Shown: positions 49,182 through 57,895, counted from the first letter of the stretch. The stretch: DNA of 64,000 nucleotides from Bacillus sp. NTK074B (GCF_017303375.1 NZ_JAFKOH010000003.1:124001-188000); one strand, 5' to 3'. The notes: generated by a model not told the origin, from the sequence alone. Translations and numbers: made by a program.

Positions 49182-50762
49182 TTACTGTACCTTGATCCGC
49201 CCTGTCTCAGGGGGTGCTACGCTTCCGCCTGATTCAATGATGTAGGTAATGAATGAGTCCAATGTGGGCGGACCTTCCACAGGATCATGGCCTTTTGTAA
49301 AGGCAGTGAATCCATCTCCTCCGGTTGCAAGATAATTGGTGAGAGCAACGGTGTATGTCTGGTCCGACTGAATGGCGTTTCCGTCTCTATCAGTCATGGC
49401 TGTGACTTTTTGGCCGGGTGGTGCATCTTTATCGTAGGTGTAGTGGAGCCCCGATGTCTGCATGATGGTTTTGAAATTCCCTGTCCACTGCTGTTCCAGT
49501 GCTTCTTTTAATTCGGCGCCGGTCAATGATAGTTTAACCAGGTGGGTGCCGAACGGGAGCATGGTGTACAGTTCTCCCCAAGTAAGTTCGCCCTCATCCA
49601 GGTTCGCCCGGATTCCACCCGGATTCATGAATGCGAAGTCGGTGTTCATGTTCTCCCGGTGTGAATCTGCGATAAGATTTCCGATCGACCGCTCCCCACT
49701 GGCGGTTTTGTCCTTTGTGATGGGAGCTTCGGCCTGACCCATCTTCTGTTCCAGCATCATCTGTTTGTCTACCGAGTAAGAATCGACCATCTCTTTGATT
49801 TTTTTGTCGGGCAGGATTCCATCGTGATAGGTGGAGATGATGGCTGCCTGCTTATTGACGATGTCCTTCTTCTCCCGGTCGATGAGGAGGTCTACATCTG
49901 AAAAGGCTGTTCCATAGGAGTACGATTGAACAATCATTTTCCCGTCAACGGACGTATTGGCAAAGCCGTGACTGTGACCGCCGAAGATGATATCTACTTC
50001 ATCATCGATGCGGGGGGCAAATTCAGCAAGGTCTTGAGCAGGATTTGTTCCGTCTTCGTTTGAAGAGGCGGAAACATGCCCAAGAACGACGATGGACCGA
50101 ACTCCTTTAGCCTTCAATTCTTTAACACTTTGATTGATGGCCGTGACTTCATCCGTAAATTCAATGCCTTCGATCCCGCTTGGCAGGACGATATCTTTTG
50201 TTTCCGTCGTGACAACTCCGATAAACCCGATGGGCACCCCATCGACTTCTTTGATCAAATATGGTGGTAAAATGGATTTCCCTGTCTCTTTATCAATAAC
50301 ATTGGCAGCTGTGTATGGAAATGCCGCCCCTTCAAAGTTACCTGTTTTCTCATGTTTGCCGCCGTCAAGGAGCCTGAACATCTCTTCCGTTCCTTCATCG
50401 AACTCATGATTCCCTAACGTCCCGATGTCAAATCCAACCTCGTTCATCCATTCGACGGCAGGTTCATCCTGCATAAGAGATGACACAGGTGAGCTTGCAC
50501 CGACCATGTCGCCGGAATGGACCAACAAAGTATTTTCGTTTTCCTGCCGGTGCTTTTCTAAATAGGCAGCCAAGTATTCAGCACCGCCTACCTGCTTTCC
50601 ATTCCTCGTTCGAACCGTTTCCAGCTGTCCATGAAAATCATTGACACCCAGAAGCTGCACAGAAATATACTCTCCAGGGTCGGTGGAAGATGATGCAAAT
50701 GATGATCCGATGAAGAACACCCCAGCTGCGATTGCTGCCAACATCCATTTACTTAAAGACAT
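49182..50762 (-). CDS. Secreted 5'-nucleotidase / metallophosphoesterase (UshA family)
   Basis: A 526-aa protein with signal peptide (MSLSKWMLAAIAAGVFFIGS, cleavage near SFAS). The metallophosphatase domain has GVNDFHGQLE, HSGDMVGAS, GNHEFDEG and FGGHSHGF. The C-terminal 5_nucleotid_C domain has NPGGIRANLDEGELTWGELY and the base-stacking loop TNYLATGGDGFTAF. It should hydrolyse extracellular nucleotides to nucleosides and phosphate. There is no LPXTG anchor, so it is secreted. Confidence 0.93.
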   Translation of the reverse strand: MSLSKWMLAAIAAGVFFIGSSFASSSTDPGEYISVQLLGVNDFHGQLETVRTRNGKQVGGAEYLAAYLEKHRQENENTLLVHSGDMVGASSPVSSLMQDEPAVEWMNEVGFDIGTLGNHEFDEGTEEMFRLLDGGKHEKTGNFEGAAFPYTAANVIDKETGKSILPPYLIKEVDGVPIGFIGVVTTETKDIVLPSGIEGIEFTDEVTAINQSVKELKAKGVRSIVVLGHVSASSNEDGTNPAQDLAEFAPRIDDEVDIIFGGHSHGFANTSVDGKMIVQSYSYGTAFSDVDLLIDREKKDIVNKQAAIISTYHDGILPDKKIKEMVDSYSVDKQMMLEQKMGQAEAPITKDKTASGERSIGNLIADSHRENMNTDFAFMNPGGIRANLDEGELTWGELYTMLPFGTHLVKLSLTGAELKEALEQQWTGNFKTIMQTSGLHYTYDKDAPPGQKVTAMTDRDGNAIQSDQTYTVALTNYLATGGDGFTAFTKGHDPVEGPPTLDSFITYIIESGGSVAPPETGRIKVQ

Positions 50763-50905
50763 GGAAAACCTCCCTGTGCTTTTGTCATCTTCAAGGTAGC
50801 ACAGTAGTTTTGACCCATTTTTAATAGAACGTTATGGTTTTGTAAAGAAGTTAATATCTACTAAACGCACTGGGCAAAGGTATAAGCCGTTTCTCAAAAT
50901 TAAAA

Positions 50906-51091
50906 TAAGCGGAGATATTCCGCTTACATTCAGAATGAAAGGTGTATTTGGGGTAATTAAGCGGAAAATTTCCGCTAATGCACAGAAAAATCATGTGATA
51001 TTGTATTTTTTGGGGTTAATAGGCGGAATTTTTCCTTCTATTTCAAACTTTTCATGTAGTAATGACGAAATAAGCGGAATTTCTCCGTGTA
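50906..51091. repeat. Second array of ~21-bp palindromes (TAAGCGGAAnnnTTCCGCTTA)
   Basis: Copies at about 50906-50926, 50957-50978, 51020-51040 and 51071-51091 are spaced about 51-63 bases apart. The last two are decayed on one arm. They occupy the gap between nucleotidase and beta-lactamase genes and are related to 27493-27678. Confidence 0.85.
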
Positions 51092-51116
51092 TCTGTCATC
51101 TCTGGTAAGTAAGCGA

Positions 51117-51178
51117 GGACGGGGACAGGCACCACGGCTTCTACTCAAAGAGCCAATGGAGATGTCCCCGCGGCTGAA
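51117..51178. repeat. REP-like palindrome copy
   Basis: GGACGGGGACAGGCACCACG then GAGCCAATGGAGATGTCCCC form imperfect arms of the same family as 37735-37796, with one arm altered (GAGATGTCC). Confidence 0.75.
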
Positions 51179-51224
51179 GGAGTAGCAATGCCAAAGAATG
51201 CAGTTGCTATTCCTCCTTGGAAAA

Positions 51225-52124
51225 TCACTTAAAAGAATTCAGTACCAACTTAGCCGCCTTTGCGATAAGTTCATTATCATAGGTGGCATTCTCAGTATCG
51301 CGGCTGGATAGAATCGCGATGATGATGGGATCTCTATTCGGCGGCCAGACGATAGCGATATCGTTTCGCGTTCCGTAGGCTCCCGCTCCCGTTTTATCGC
51401 CTACCTCCCATCCTTCAGGTACAGCGGCACGGATCAGTTCGTCTCCAGTAGTATTCCCTTTCATCCAATCTGTTAGGATTGAACGCTTATCATTCGGGAG
51501 CACGTGGTCGACCGTTAAAGCCTTCATGTTGATGGCTAGTGCTCTTGCTGTACTGGTGTCCCGGATGTCTCCCGGGATAGCACTGTTCAATTCCGTCTCA
51601 AAGCGATCAGCCTCAGTGACATGATCGCCGATTTGCCTCAGAGCATGTTCGAATCCTTCAGGTCCCCCGAGTTCCTCTAATAAAAGGTTTCCTGCGGTAT
51701 TATCGCTGTAGCGGATCGCCGCATCACAAATTTCCCTAAGGGTCATCCCGGTGTCCATGTATTGCTCTGTAATCGGTGAATACGTGACGAGGTCCTCTCT
51801 GGAGTAGGTGATGATCTCATCAAGTTCGTCCATCGATTTCTGCTTTAGCACTGCCCCTGCAGCCAAAGCCTTATAGGTGGATGTGTAGGCGAACCGTTCA
51901 TCAGGTCGATAGAATACCTTGCGATTGGTACCGGTGTCAATCGCATAGACGCCGAGGCGGGCATCGAACTTTTTCTCTAGTTGCATGAACTTATGGCCAG
52001 TACCTTGTGTTTGTTCTGCTTTTTCTTTTGCCTCGGTCTGTTTTAACCCGTGTCCAAAGAGGCTTAAACTTAATAGTCCAACACACATCAAGATTTTCAA
52101 CATTCTGGCACTTTTCAACATCAT
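51225..52124 (-). CDS. Class A beta-lactamase
   Basis: A 299-aa secreted penicillinase. The N-terminal signal ([20 protein letters not shown]) has no lipobox. The active-site motif is STYK (Ser70, where most have STFK), with SDN as [10 protein letters not shown], Glu166 in [10 protein letters not shown] and KTG as [10 protein letters not shown]. All catalytic residues are present, so it should hydrolyse penicillins. It is divergent from an esterase-PadR operon, with twin palindromes in the shared control region. Confidence 0.95.
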   Translation of the reverse strand: MMLKSARMLKILMCVGLLSLSLFGHGLKQTEAKEKAEQTQGTGHKFMQLEKKFDARLGVYAIDTGTNRKVFYRPDERFAYTSTYKALAAGAVLKQKSMDELDEIITYSREDLVTYSPITEQYMDTGMTLREICDAAIRYSDNTAGNLLLEELGGPEGFEHALRQIGDHVTEADRFETELNSAIPGDIRDTSTARALAINMKALTVDHVLPNDKRSILTDWMKGNTTGDELIRAAVPEGWEVGDKTGAGAYGTRNDIAIVWPPNRDPIIIAILSSRDTENATYDNELIAKAAKLVLNSFK

Positions 52125-52142
52125 CAGTCCTTCCCTATTCTA

Positions 52143-52171
52143 TTGACAATAGTCCAATTAGACTCTATACT
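52143..52171 (+). promoter_or_regulatory. Sigma-A promoter of the esterase-PadR operon
   Basis: A perfect -35 TTGACA (52143-52148), a 17-bp spacer and -10 TATACT (52166-52171) lie about 43 bases before the ATG. The first operator palindrome fills the spacer. Confidence 0.8.
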
Positions 52172-52195
52172 AGCTTAGTCTAATTAGACTATTGT
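52146..52195. promoter_or_regulatory. Twin palindromic operator AGTCtAATTaGACT
   Basis: ACAATAGTCCAATTAGACT (52146-52164) and its inverted partner AGTCTAATTAGACTATTGT (52177-52195) form an inverted repeat with a 12-base centre. Each arm holds a 14-bp palindrome, perfect in the second. One covers the promoter spacer and one the start-site region, an arrangement that would allow firm repression. The PadR protein of the same operon is the likely binder. Confidence 0.75.
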
Positions 52196-52213
52196 GTAAA
52201 GGAATGAATTTTA

Positions 52214-53056
52214 ATGATTAAATCTTTTTTAATGGTAGGGCAATCGAATATGGCAGGTCGGGGGTTCTTGCATGAGGTAGAACCGATCTATAATGAAAAA
52301 ATTAAAATGCTTCGAAACGGACAATGGCAAATGATGACAGAGCCGATTAATTATGATCGTCCTGTGGCTGGTGTAAGTCTTGCAGCCTCTTTTTCCGACC
52401 TGTGGTCGAAAGCCAACCCGGATGATGAAATTGGATTGATTCCTTGTGCGGAAGGTGGCAGTTCCTTGGATGATTGGCACCCTGACGGTACTCTTTTCCG
52501 ACATGCTTTGTCCGAAGCACGATTTGCTCTTGAAACGAGTGAAATTTGTGGCATCCTCTGGCATCAAGGTGAAAGTGACAGCCAGCATTCTCTACATGAG
52601 ACGTATTACGAAAAGCTATCTCATATCATTGAAACGTTACGGAAAGAATTAAACCTTCAAAGTGTACCATTAATCATTGGTGAGCTTGGTCATTTCTTAG
52701 GGAAAGAAGGTTTCGGAAAGTACTCATCAGAGTTTCAAGAAATCAACGCAGCATTACGTCGGTTTGCTCATGAGCAGCAGAATTGTTATTTTGTATCGGC
52801 AGATGGCCTAACGTCCAATCCGGATGGTATTCATATGAACGCTGTTTCGCAACGCAAATTCGGGTTTCGCTACTTTGAGGCATATTCGAAAAAATGTCAT
52901 ATCACTGGACCTCTTCCGGATGAAAACCAATCACTCAAGGTCAACCAATCCTATTCGAAAACGGAACAAATGTATATTCACAGTATGAATTTAGCTCTTG
53001 GGAAAATCACATACGCTGAATTTGAAGCACAAATGGCGAAGGTGATGCATCCTTGA
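52214..53056 (+). CDS. SGNH-type (sialate O-acetylesterase-like) esterase
   Basis: A 280-aa protein: block I FLMVGQSNMAGRG (GQSN, catalytic Ser), glycine block IPCAEGGSSLDDWHPDG, block with LWHQGESDSQH and C-terminal NPDGIHMNAVSQRKFG with the Asp-x-x-His pair. This is the DUF303/SASA pattern. It lacks a signal peptide, so it acts inside the cell. The C-terminal 55 residues (VNQSYSKTEQMYIHSMNLAL) form a separate helix pair. Its last bases overlap the PadR start. Confidence 0.85.
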   Translation: MIKSFLMVGQSNMAGRGFLHEVEPIYNEKIKMLRNGQWQMMTEPINYDRPVAGVSLAASFSDLWSKANPDDEIGLIPCAEGGSSLDDWHPDGTLFRHALSEARFALETSEICGILWHQGESDSQHSLHETYYEKLSHIIETLRKELNLQSVPLIIGELGHFLGKEGFGKYSSEFQEINAALRRFAHEQQNCYFVSADGLTSNPDGIHMNAVSQRKFGFRYFEAYSKKCHITGPLPDENQSLKVNQSYSKTEQMYIHSMNLALGKITYAEFEAQMAKVMHP

Positions 53057-53592
53057 TTCCCTTACTTATCCTTGGCTTACTTATTCAAAACCCCGGCGCT
53101 CATGGATACGAACTATTAAGTTTAATGGAAAAACGCCATTACAAATATATCGTTAACTATACGAAAGGATCATTTTATTACAATTTGCAACAACTTGAAG
53201 AAAAAGGGTTGATAGAAGAAACACAACAAGTACGTCCAAACAACAATCGTGACATTCACACCTTTAAGATCACGCCTTTAGGAAGAGAAGAATTTGATAA
53301 ATTAATGGTCAAATACGGTACCAAATCCGAGTATGTAAACTTACCAGTCTATGGGGCATTACTCTTTGCAGATGTCTACGATAAAAACAAATTAGTAGAC
53401 TTAATCCAATCCCAAATTGATCAAACAGAAGCCAGAATTGCTCTTCTCGATGACTACTTAGCTACCTTTGAGGAATCACCCGGTCAGATTGATTATTTTG
53501 GTCGCATGAACGAAAATTCCCGTTCTCTCCATTTAGTGAATTTAAAGTGGTTTAAGGAATTGAAGGCAGATATAGAAGAGGCAACTGAATAA
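53053..53592 (+). CDS. PadR-family repressor (Vir-type, with C-terminal helical domain)
   Basis: A 179-aa regulator: winged helix PLLILGLLIQNPGAHGYELL, YTKGSFYYNLQQLEEKGLIE and FKITPLGREEF, then a helical dimerisation domain (LVDLIQSQIDQTEARIALLD). The TTG start overlaps the esterase stop (TTGA), so the two are coupled. It is the likely ligand of the twin palindrome at 52146-52195. Confidence 0.88.
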   Translation: MIPLLILGLLIQNPGAHGYELLSLMEKRHYKYIVNYTKGSFYYNLQQLEEKGLIEETQQVRPNNNRDIHTFKITPLGREEFDKLMVKYGTKSEYVNLPVYGALLFADVYDKNKLVDLIQSQIDQTEARIALLDDYLATFEESPGQIDYFGRMNENSRSLHLVNLKWFKELKADIEEATE

Positions 53593-53626
53593 ACATCTAA
53601 CATCACTACTCCAATGAGATGATTTA

Positions 53627-53702
53627 AGAGCCAATAGGGACCGGCACCGCAGCTCCGATTCAAAGAGCCAAGGGACCTGTCCCCGTGGCTCACCCGTGGC
53701 TC
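53627..53702. repeat. REP-like palindrome copy, with a duplicated end
   Basis: GAGCCAATAGGGACCGGCAC and AAGAGCCAAGGGACCTGTCC belong to the 37735 family; the terminal CCCGTGGCTCA is present twice in tandem. Confidence 0.75.
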
Positions 53703-53730
53703 ACATATAGATAATTGAGGTGATGCCAAC

Positions 53731-54036
53731 ATGGGAAAATTGACACAGAAAGAACAGCAGCAGTCCATCGAAGCGTTTCAGTCTGTCATCCGTAAATCGG
53801 AAAATGCCTTTGCTTCGATGAAGTCAGGATCGGCACAGACAAAACTGCTTGAAAAACGGTTGAAAGCAGCCAGGATTGGTGAAAGTTTGCTTACTGCACG
53901 CCGGGAAGGAAAAGAGTTGGATGTGAACCAAGAAGAGTTGCTAGAAGCGAAGCAAATATTGGATGGTTTACTATTGATGCTCCCTAGGTTTCTTGAGAAG
54001 ACAAAGCCTGGAAGCGGACAGCGGACCTACATTTAG
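53731..54036 (+). CDS. Conserved-looking helical hypothetical protein
   Basis: A 101-aa, all-helical, charged protein (KEQQQSIEAFQSVIRKSENA; TKLLEKRLKAARIGESLLTA; EELLEAKQILDGLLLMLPRF) without membrane segments. I do not recognise the family. AGGTGATG lies upstream. It converges on nrnA through terminator 54083-54109. Confidence 0.6.
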   Translation: MGKLTQKEQQQSIEAFQSVIRKSENAFASMKSGSAQTKLLEKRLKAARIGESLLTARREGKELDVNQEELLEAKQILDGLLLMLPRFLEKTKPGSGQRTYI

Positions 54037-54082
54037 AGAAGGATCAGGGCATTTCAAATGGCTGTTTCTTATCTGAACGAAT

Positions 54083-54109
54083 AAAAGAGCCGGCAACCCC
54101 GGCTCTTTT
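54083..54109. terminator. Bidirectional terminator
   Basis: AAAAGAGCCGG and CCGGCTCTTTT form a stem with a five-base loop and A/T flanks, between the 53731 gene and nrnA. Confidence 0.9.
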
Positions 54110-54114
54110 TTGTA

Positions 54115-55056
54115 TTATTGATGATTCCTGCACACTTCCCGTAAATCCTTCATCACTTCTTCTTTCTCTTCCCATGAATAAATCGATGCGCCAGCCGCAA
54201 GTGGATGACCTCCACCGTTGTACTTTTTGGCAATCGTGTTGATAACAGGACCCTTCGAACGAAGACGAACCCTGATCTGATCATGTTCCTCGATAAAGAA
54301 GACCCATGCTTTCATGCCTTTTACATTACCCAACGTACTGACAAGAAGTGACGCCTCTGATGGAACGACAGCGTGCTCTTCGAGGATATCCTTCGTCATG
54401 ACCATCATGCCGCAGCCATCCCCATCCATCTCGAAGTTTTGCAGCACGTATCCGTTAAGCTTCGTAACGTTTGAATCAACTTCATACATTTTATTGAATA
54501 ATTCATTTCGGTCAAAATCATAGCGGATCAACTCACCCGCAATGTCAAACGTCTTCTGAGTCGTGCTCGGATACAGGAATCTTCCCGTATCGCCGACAAT
54601 CCCTGCAAATAATAGTCTCGCCCCTGAATCAGGCAGGGTCAATCCTTTGTCTTTTCCGAACTCGTAAAATTCATAGATCATTTCACTGACGGAGCTTGCC
54701 GTTGTATCAATCCAAAGATGATCTCCGTAGGCATCCTCGTTTGGATGGTGATCGATTTTCACAAGCTTGTCGCCGAGTTTATAGCGGCGGTCGCAGATTC
54801 GTTCTTCGTTGGCCGTATCACAGACGATGATCAGGGCTCCTTCGAAAACAGAGTCTTCGATATCATCAAGGCGATTCAGGTAATGAAGAGTCTCTTCCTC
54901 TATTCCGACGGTGTAGATATTCTTTTCCGGGAATGAAGCTTTCAGGATTTCCACAAGTCCTCCCTGGGATCCGTATGCATCCGGATCCGGTCGGACATGT
55001 CTATGTACAATGATGGTTTCATATTGTTTGATGAGGTTCAGGATTTGTTCTTTCAT
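54115..55056 (-). CDS. nrnA: DHH-family bifunctional oligoribonuclease / pAp phosphatase
   Basis: A 313-aa protein with metal motifs IIVHRHVRPDPDAYGS, VCDTAN, KIDHHPN and the DHHA1 motif YNGGGHPLAAGASI. NrnA (YtqI) degrades nanoRNAs from the 3' end and converts 3'-phosphoadenosine 5'-phosphate to AMP. The divergent ytpI next to it fits the B. subtilis ytqI-ytpI-ytoI neighbourhood. ATG at 55056 (MKEQILN) follows AAAGGAG. No dnaE lies on the other side, unlike B. subtilis. Confidence 0.92.
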   Translation of the reverse strand: MKEQILNLIKQYETIIVHRHVRPDPDAYGSQGGLVEILKASFPEKNIYTVGIEEETLHYLNRLDDIEDSVFEGALIIVCDTANEERICDRRYKLGDKLVKIDHHPNEDAYGDHLWIDTTASSVSEMIYEFYEFGKDKGLTLPDSGARLLFAGIVGDTGRFLYPSTTQKTFDIAGELIRYDFDRNELFNKMYEVDSNVTKLNGYVLQNFEMDGDGCGMMVMTKDILEEHAVVPSEASLLVSTLGNVKGMKAWVFFIEEHDQIRVRLRSKGPVINTIAKKYNGGGHPLAAGASIYSWEEKEEVMKDLREVCRNHQ

Positions 55057-55151
55057 GGGAATCTCCTTTGTAGTGGAATTTATATTTGGCATTCTGCCCT
55101 GTTATCTGTAAAATAGTAGCGAGAGTAGTCAACGATGGAGGACAAAAAACT

Positions 55152-55457
55152 ATGTATTTTCTCGCATTACTGATTGTCGTTACGTTTACGTTCTATGTGT
55201 TTTATAAAATAAGACAAGTGCGGACGAGACGACCGATGGAAAAGAAATGGTTATCGGCGAAAGCAAGCATTGCCCTAGGGCTGTTCGTTGCCCTGTTCGG
55301 GATCAATCAGCTGTTTTTATTCCCCGGCACGCTGACCTATGTCATTGGCGCGCTTTTCATCCTGCTGGGACTTGGAAGCTGCTGGGCTGGATATAAGATG
55401 TATAAGCATGTGCTTCCTTACGCACAGAGGGAAGCGAAGGAACTGGATAACCAATAA
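55152..55457 (+). CDS. ytpI: YtpI-like membrane protein
   Basis: A 101-aa protein with three helices (MYFLALLIVVTFTFYVFYKI; SIALGLFVALFGINQLFLFP; YVIGALFILLGLGSCWAGYK) and a hydrophilic end. The context between nrnA and ytoI matches B. subtilis. GGAGG lies ten bases before the ATG. The function is unknown. Confidence 0.8.
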   Translation: MYFLALLIVVTFTFYVFYKIRQVRTRRPMEKKWLSAKASIALGLFVALFGINQLFLFPGTLTYVIGALFILLGLGSCWAGYKMYKHVLPYAQREAKELDNQ

Positions 55458-55463
55458 GGTATG

Positions 55464-55490
55464 AAAGACTAGATGTTTTATCTAGTCTTT
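55464..55490 (+). terminator. Terminator of ytpI
   Basis: AAAGACTAGAT and ATCTAGTCTTT pair around five bases, followed by TTTTTT. Confidence 0.9.
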
Positions 55491-55529
55491 TTTATTTGGT
55501 GTAATTTGATGCGTTTTATGAGCGAGTAG

Positions 55530-55656
55530 TCGTTGATTTCCGCTGCAGATGCTCGCTTTCCGCGGGGCGGGCGGTGAGCTCCTCGGCTGTGCGCCTGCGG
55601 GGTCTCACCTGTCCCGCTTTTCCCGCAGGAGTCGAGCATCTTCCGCTCCAATCAAC
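55530..55656. repeat. Bacillaceae imperfect-palindrome repeat (GCTCGCTTTCCGCGGGG type)
   Basis: About 125 bp with outer ends GTTGATT and AATCAAC, inner ATGCTCG and CGAGCAT, and a GC-rich core CGGGCGGTGAGC with GGTCTCACC. This structure is common in intergenic regions of Bacillus-related genomes. A second, altered copy lies at 57166-57290 and a remnant at 59160-59185. Confidence 0.8.
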
Positions 55657-55706
55657 ATGAGTTTTTGCTATTTTACTTACTCTCAATCACTTAATCATAA
55701 TAAGAC

Positions 55707-57035
55707 CTAGTGCCGATCGATCAACTGACAAATCATCAGGGATTTCCCCATGAGTACGCCTTCGTTATATACCTCTACATCCACTTTACCAAACTTTCTC
55801 CCGACGTCGAGTACTTTGGGATGGATTTCGAGTATGCTTTCCATCTGTACGGGTTTGATGAAGTAGATGGTCATGTTTTCGATGACGAGATCGCCTTTTT
55901 TGTATGGCTTCAGTGCACGGTTGGCAGCTTCGGTCATCAGGGTGGTGAATACACCGTAGGAGAGTGTCCCAATCCCTGTGGTCATTTGCGGTGTGACGGC
56001 GAATTGGTAGATTTCTTTGTTGTCTTTCTTTTCGCCTACTACTTCGACTGCGTTTGAGATGAGGTCATCGATCGTTTCCCCTACCTGTGGCTGGCGCTGG
56101 ATCATTTGCAGGGCCTTCAATACATCCTGACGGCTGATGATTCCCTGAAGCTTGTTCTGCTCATTGACGACGGGAAGTAATTCGATCCCTTCCCAAATCA
56201 TGATATGGGCGGCGGATGCGACGCTCGTATTCGGGCTGACGGTGATTGGCTGCTTCGTCATGATTTTATCAATACCCGCATACTTTTCCTGCCCCATGAC
56301 GTCTTTTGACGTAACCATTCCGTGGACTTTTAGATTGCGGTCCACTACCGGGAATCGGCTGTGGAACGTGTATTGATTCTTCTCGTACCACTCTTCCAGC
56401 GTGTCATCAAGATGCAGATAAATCGTATCATCAACTTTCGTTAAAATGTCTTCCACTAACACGATCTCTTTCTTGATAAGCTGATCGTAAATGGCCCGGT
56501 TGATCATGGTGGCGACGGTAAATGTGTCATAGGAAGTGGAGATGATCGGGAGTTCGAGTTCATCTGCGAGCTTCTTTACATCTTCATCTGCATCGAATCC
56601 CCCTGTGATCAGGACGGCGGCCCCTGCACGCAAGGCATGTTCCTGTGCCTGGGTCCGGTTACCGATGATCAAAAGGTTCCCCGCTTCCGTGTATCTCATC
56701 ATGGCTTCAAGCTTCATGGCTCCAATGACAAATTTGTTGAGCATCTTGTGCAGGCCGGATCGTCCACCGAGTACTTGTCCATCGATGATATTGACCACTT
56801 CTGCGTAGGTGAGCTTTTCGATATTTTCTTTCTTCTTCTGTTCAATACGGATCGTTCCTACGCGTTCGATGGTGCTGACGTAGCCTTTGGTTTCGGCATC
56901 TTTGATCGCCCGGTATGCCGTTCCTTCGCTGACGGTCAGTGCTTTTGCAATCTGGCGGACGGAGATTTTTTCTCCGACAGGCAGGGTATCTATGTACTCC
57001 AGTATTTGTTCGTGTTTTGTAGCCAAGCTTTTCAC
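55707..57035 (-). CDS. ytoI: YtoI: HTH, DRTGG, CBS-pair and hotdog protein
   Basis: A 442-aa protein. An N-terminal winged helix (ISVRQIAKALTVSEGTAYRA) is followed by a DRTGG domain (NIIDGQVLGGRSGLHK; GNRTQAQEHALRAGAAVLIT), two CBS domains (MTKQPITVSPNTSVASAAHI; GIISRQDVLKALQ) and a C-terminal hotdog thioesterase-like domain. The set suggests a regulator that reads an adenine nucleotide through CBS domains. The target is unknown. Confidence 0.92.
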   Translation of the reverse strand: MKSLATKHEQILEYIDTLPVGEKISVRQIAKALTVSEGTAYRAIKDAETKGYVSTIERVGTIRIEQKKKENIEKLTYAEVVNIIDGQVLGGRSGLHKMLNKFVIGAMKLEAMMRYTEAGNLLIIGNRTQAQEHALRAGAAVLITGGFDADEDVKKLADELELPIISTSYDTFTVATMINRAIYDQLIKKEIVLVEDILTKVDDTIYLHLDDTLEEWYEKNQYTFHSRFPVVDRNLKVHGMVTSKDVMGQEKYAGIDKIMTKQPITVSPNTSVASAAHIMIWEGIELLPVVNEQNKLQGIISRQDVLKALQMIQRQPQVGETIDDLISNAVEVVGEKKDNKEIYQFAVTPQMTTGIGTLSYGVFTTLMTEAANRALKPYKKGDLVIENMTIYFIKPVQMESILEIHPKVLDVGRKFGKVDVEVYNEGVLMGKSLMICQLIDRH

Positions 57036-57066
57036 CCTTCTTTGTAACGTCCTACTTTATATGTTT

Positions 57067-57095
57067 ATTATAATGTGAAAAGCGTGGTGTTTCAA
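57067..57095 (-). promoter_or_regulatory. Sigma-A promoter of ytoI
   Basis: On the minus strand -35 TTGAAA (57090-57095), 17 bp, -10 TATAAT (57067-57072), about 32 bases before the start codon. Confidence 0.8.
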
Positions 57096-57099
57096 TTTA

Positions 57100-57129
57100 A
57101 TCAGGGCTTTCGGTGGTGAAAGCCCTGAT
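57100..57129. terminator. Hairpin upstream of the ytoI promoter
   Basis: ATCAGGGCTTTC and GAAAGCCCTGAT form a perfect 12-bp stem with a six-base loop. It could end the transcript of the 57346 gene or insulate the ytoI promoter. Confidence 0.6.
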
Positions 57130-57165
57130 GGTTGAGTGCATATTATACCTTTTGATGACAGAGTG

Positions 57166-57290
57166 CTGGTTGATTTTCATTGCAGGGGCTCGCTTTCCGC
57201 GGGGCTGGCGGTGAGCCTCCTCGGGCTTATGTGTAGTCCACATGTCCAGCTCCGGCGGCTAGGCCCTCGAGGTCCCCTTCCGCTTCAATC
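57166..57290. repeat. Chimeric Bacillaceae repeat
   Basis: The left half (GGTTGATTTTCATTGCAGGG, CTCGCTTTCCGCGGGG, GGTGAGCCTCCTCGG) matches the 55530 repeat. The right half (TGTCCAGCTCCGGCGGCTAG, GCCCTCGAGGTCC) matches a different Bacillus repeat type (TGTCTAGCTCC). Two repeat families appear joined. Confidence 0.7.
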
Positions 57291-57345
57291 TACTTATGGG
57301 GTTTGTAGCTTATCCCTATAAAAAGCACCACTCTCTTCATAAAAC

Positions 57346-57594
57346 TCATCCAAACGACCGTGCTTTCACTTTGCGAATCGGCTTGGATTTTAACTTCTTG
57401 CTTTTACCCTTACCTGTTCCTTTAGGTGTGTAAAGCAGGGCGGCGAGGTTTCCGGCTATGACGCAGGTGGCCAGTATGAGCCAGCCGATGGCGAAGGTGC
57501 CTTGAAGGCCTTCTGCGAATATGGACATTCGTGGGGCTCCGTAGTAGATGAGTGCCCCGGTGATGAGTAAACAGAGTATATAACGTTGTTTCAA
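57346..57594 (-). CDS. Small two-helix membrane protein with basic tail
   Basis: An 82-aa protein: MKQRYILCLLITGALIYYGA, then FAIGWLILATCVIAGNLAAL and a very basic C-terminus (GKGKSKKLKSKPIRKVKARS). The TTG start has GGAGGG six bases upstream. No family is recognised. It is separated from ytoI by the chimeric repeat. Confidence 0.7.
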   Translation of the reverse strand: MKQRYILCLLITGALIYYGAPRMSIFAEGLQGTFAIGWLILATCVIAGNLAALLYTPKGTGKGKSKKLKSKPIRKVKARSFG

Positions 57595-57895
57595 ACATTT
57601 CCCTCCTTTCTAGGCTTGTATCATGTATATGCGAGTGGGTGGGGGATGTTGTGTAAACATGTGAAAAAGGGTGATGCAAATGCCCTGATTACCTCATATT
57701 TGGAGTGCAATAATTCAATTTGTAGTCTTGATAGAACCTTTGTTATATGAGAAATTGTCGGGTAATTCACCATAATGTCCCGCTCACTCTCATGAATTAC
57801 ATGGTAAAATAAGTTAAAATACATTATAAAGTAAACGTACTGAACGCTTGATAAAGGCTTGATAGGTTCAGCAAGACTTCGGAAAGGTTAATACA

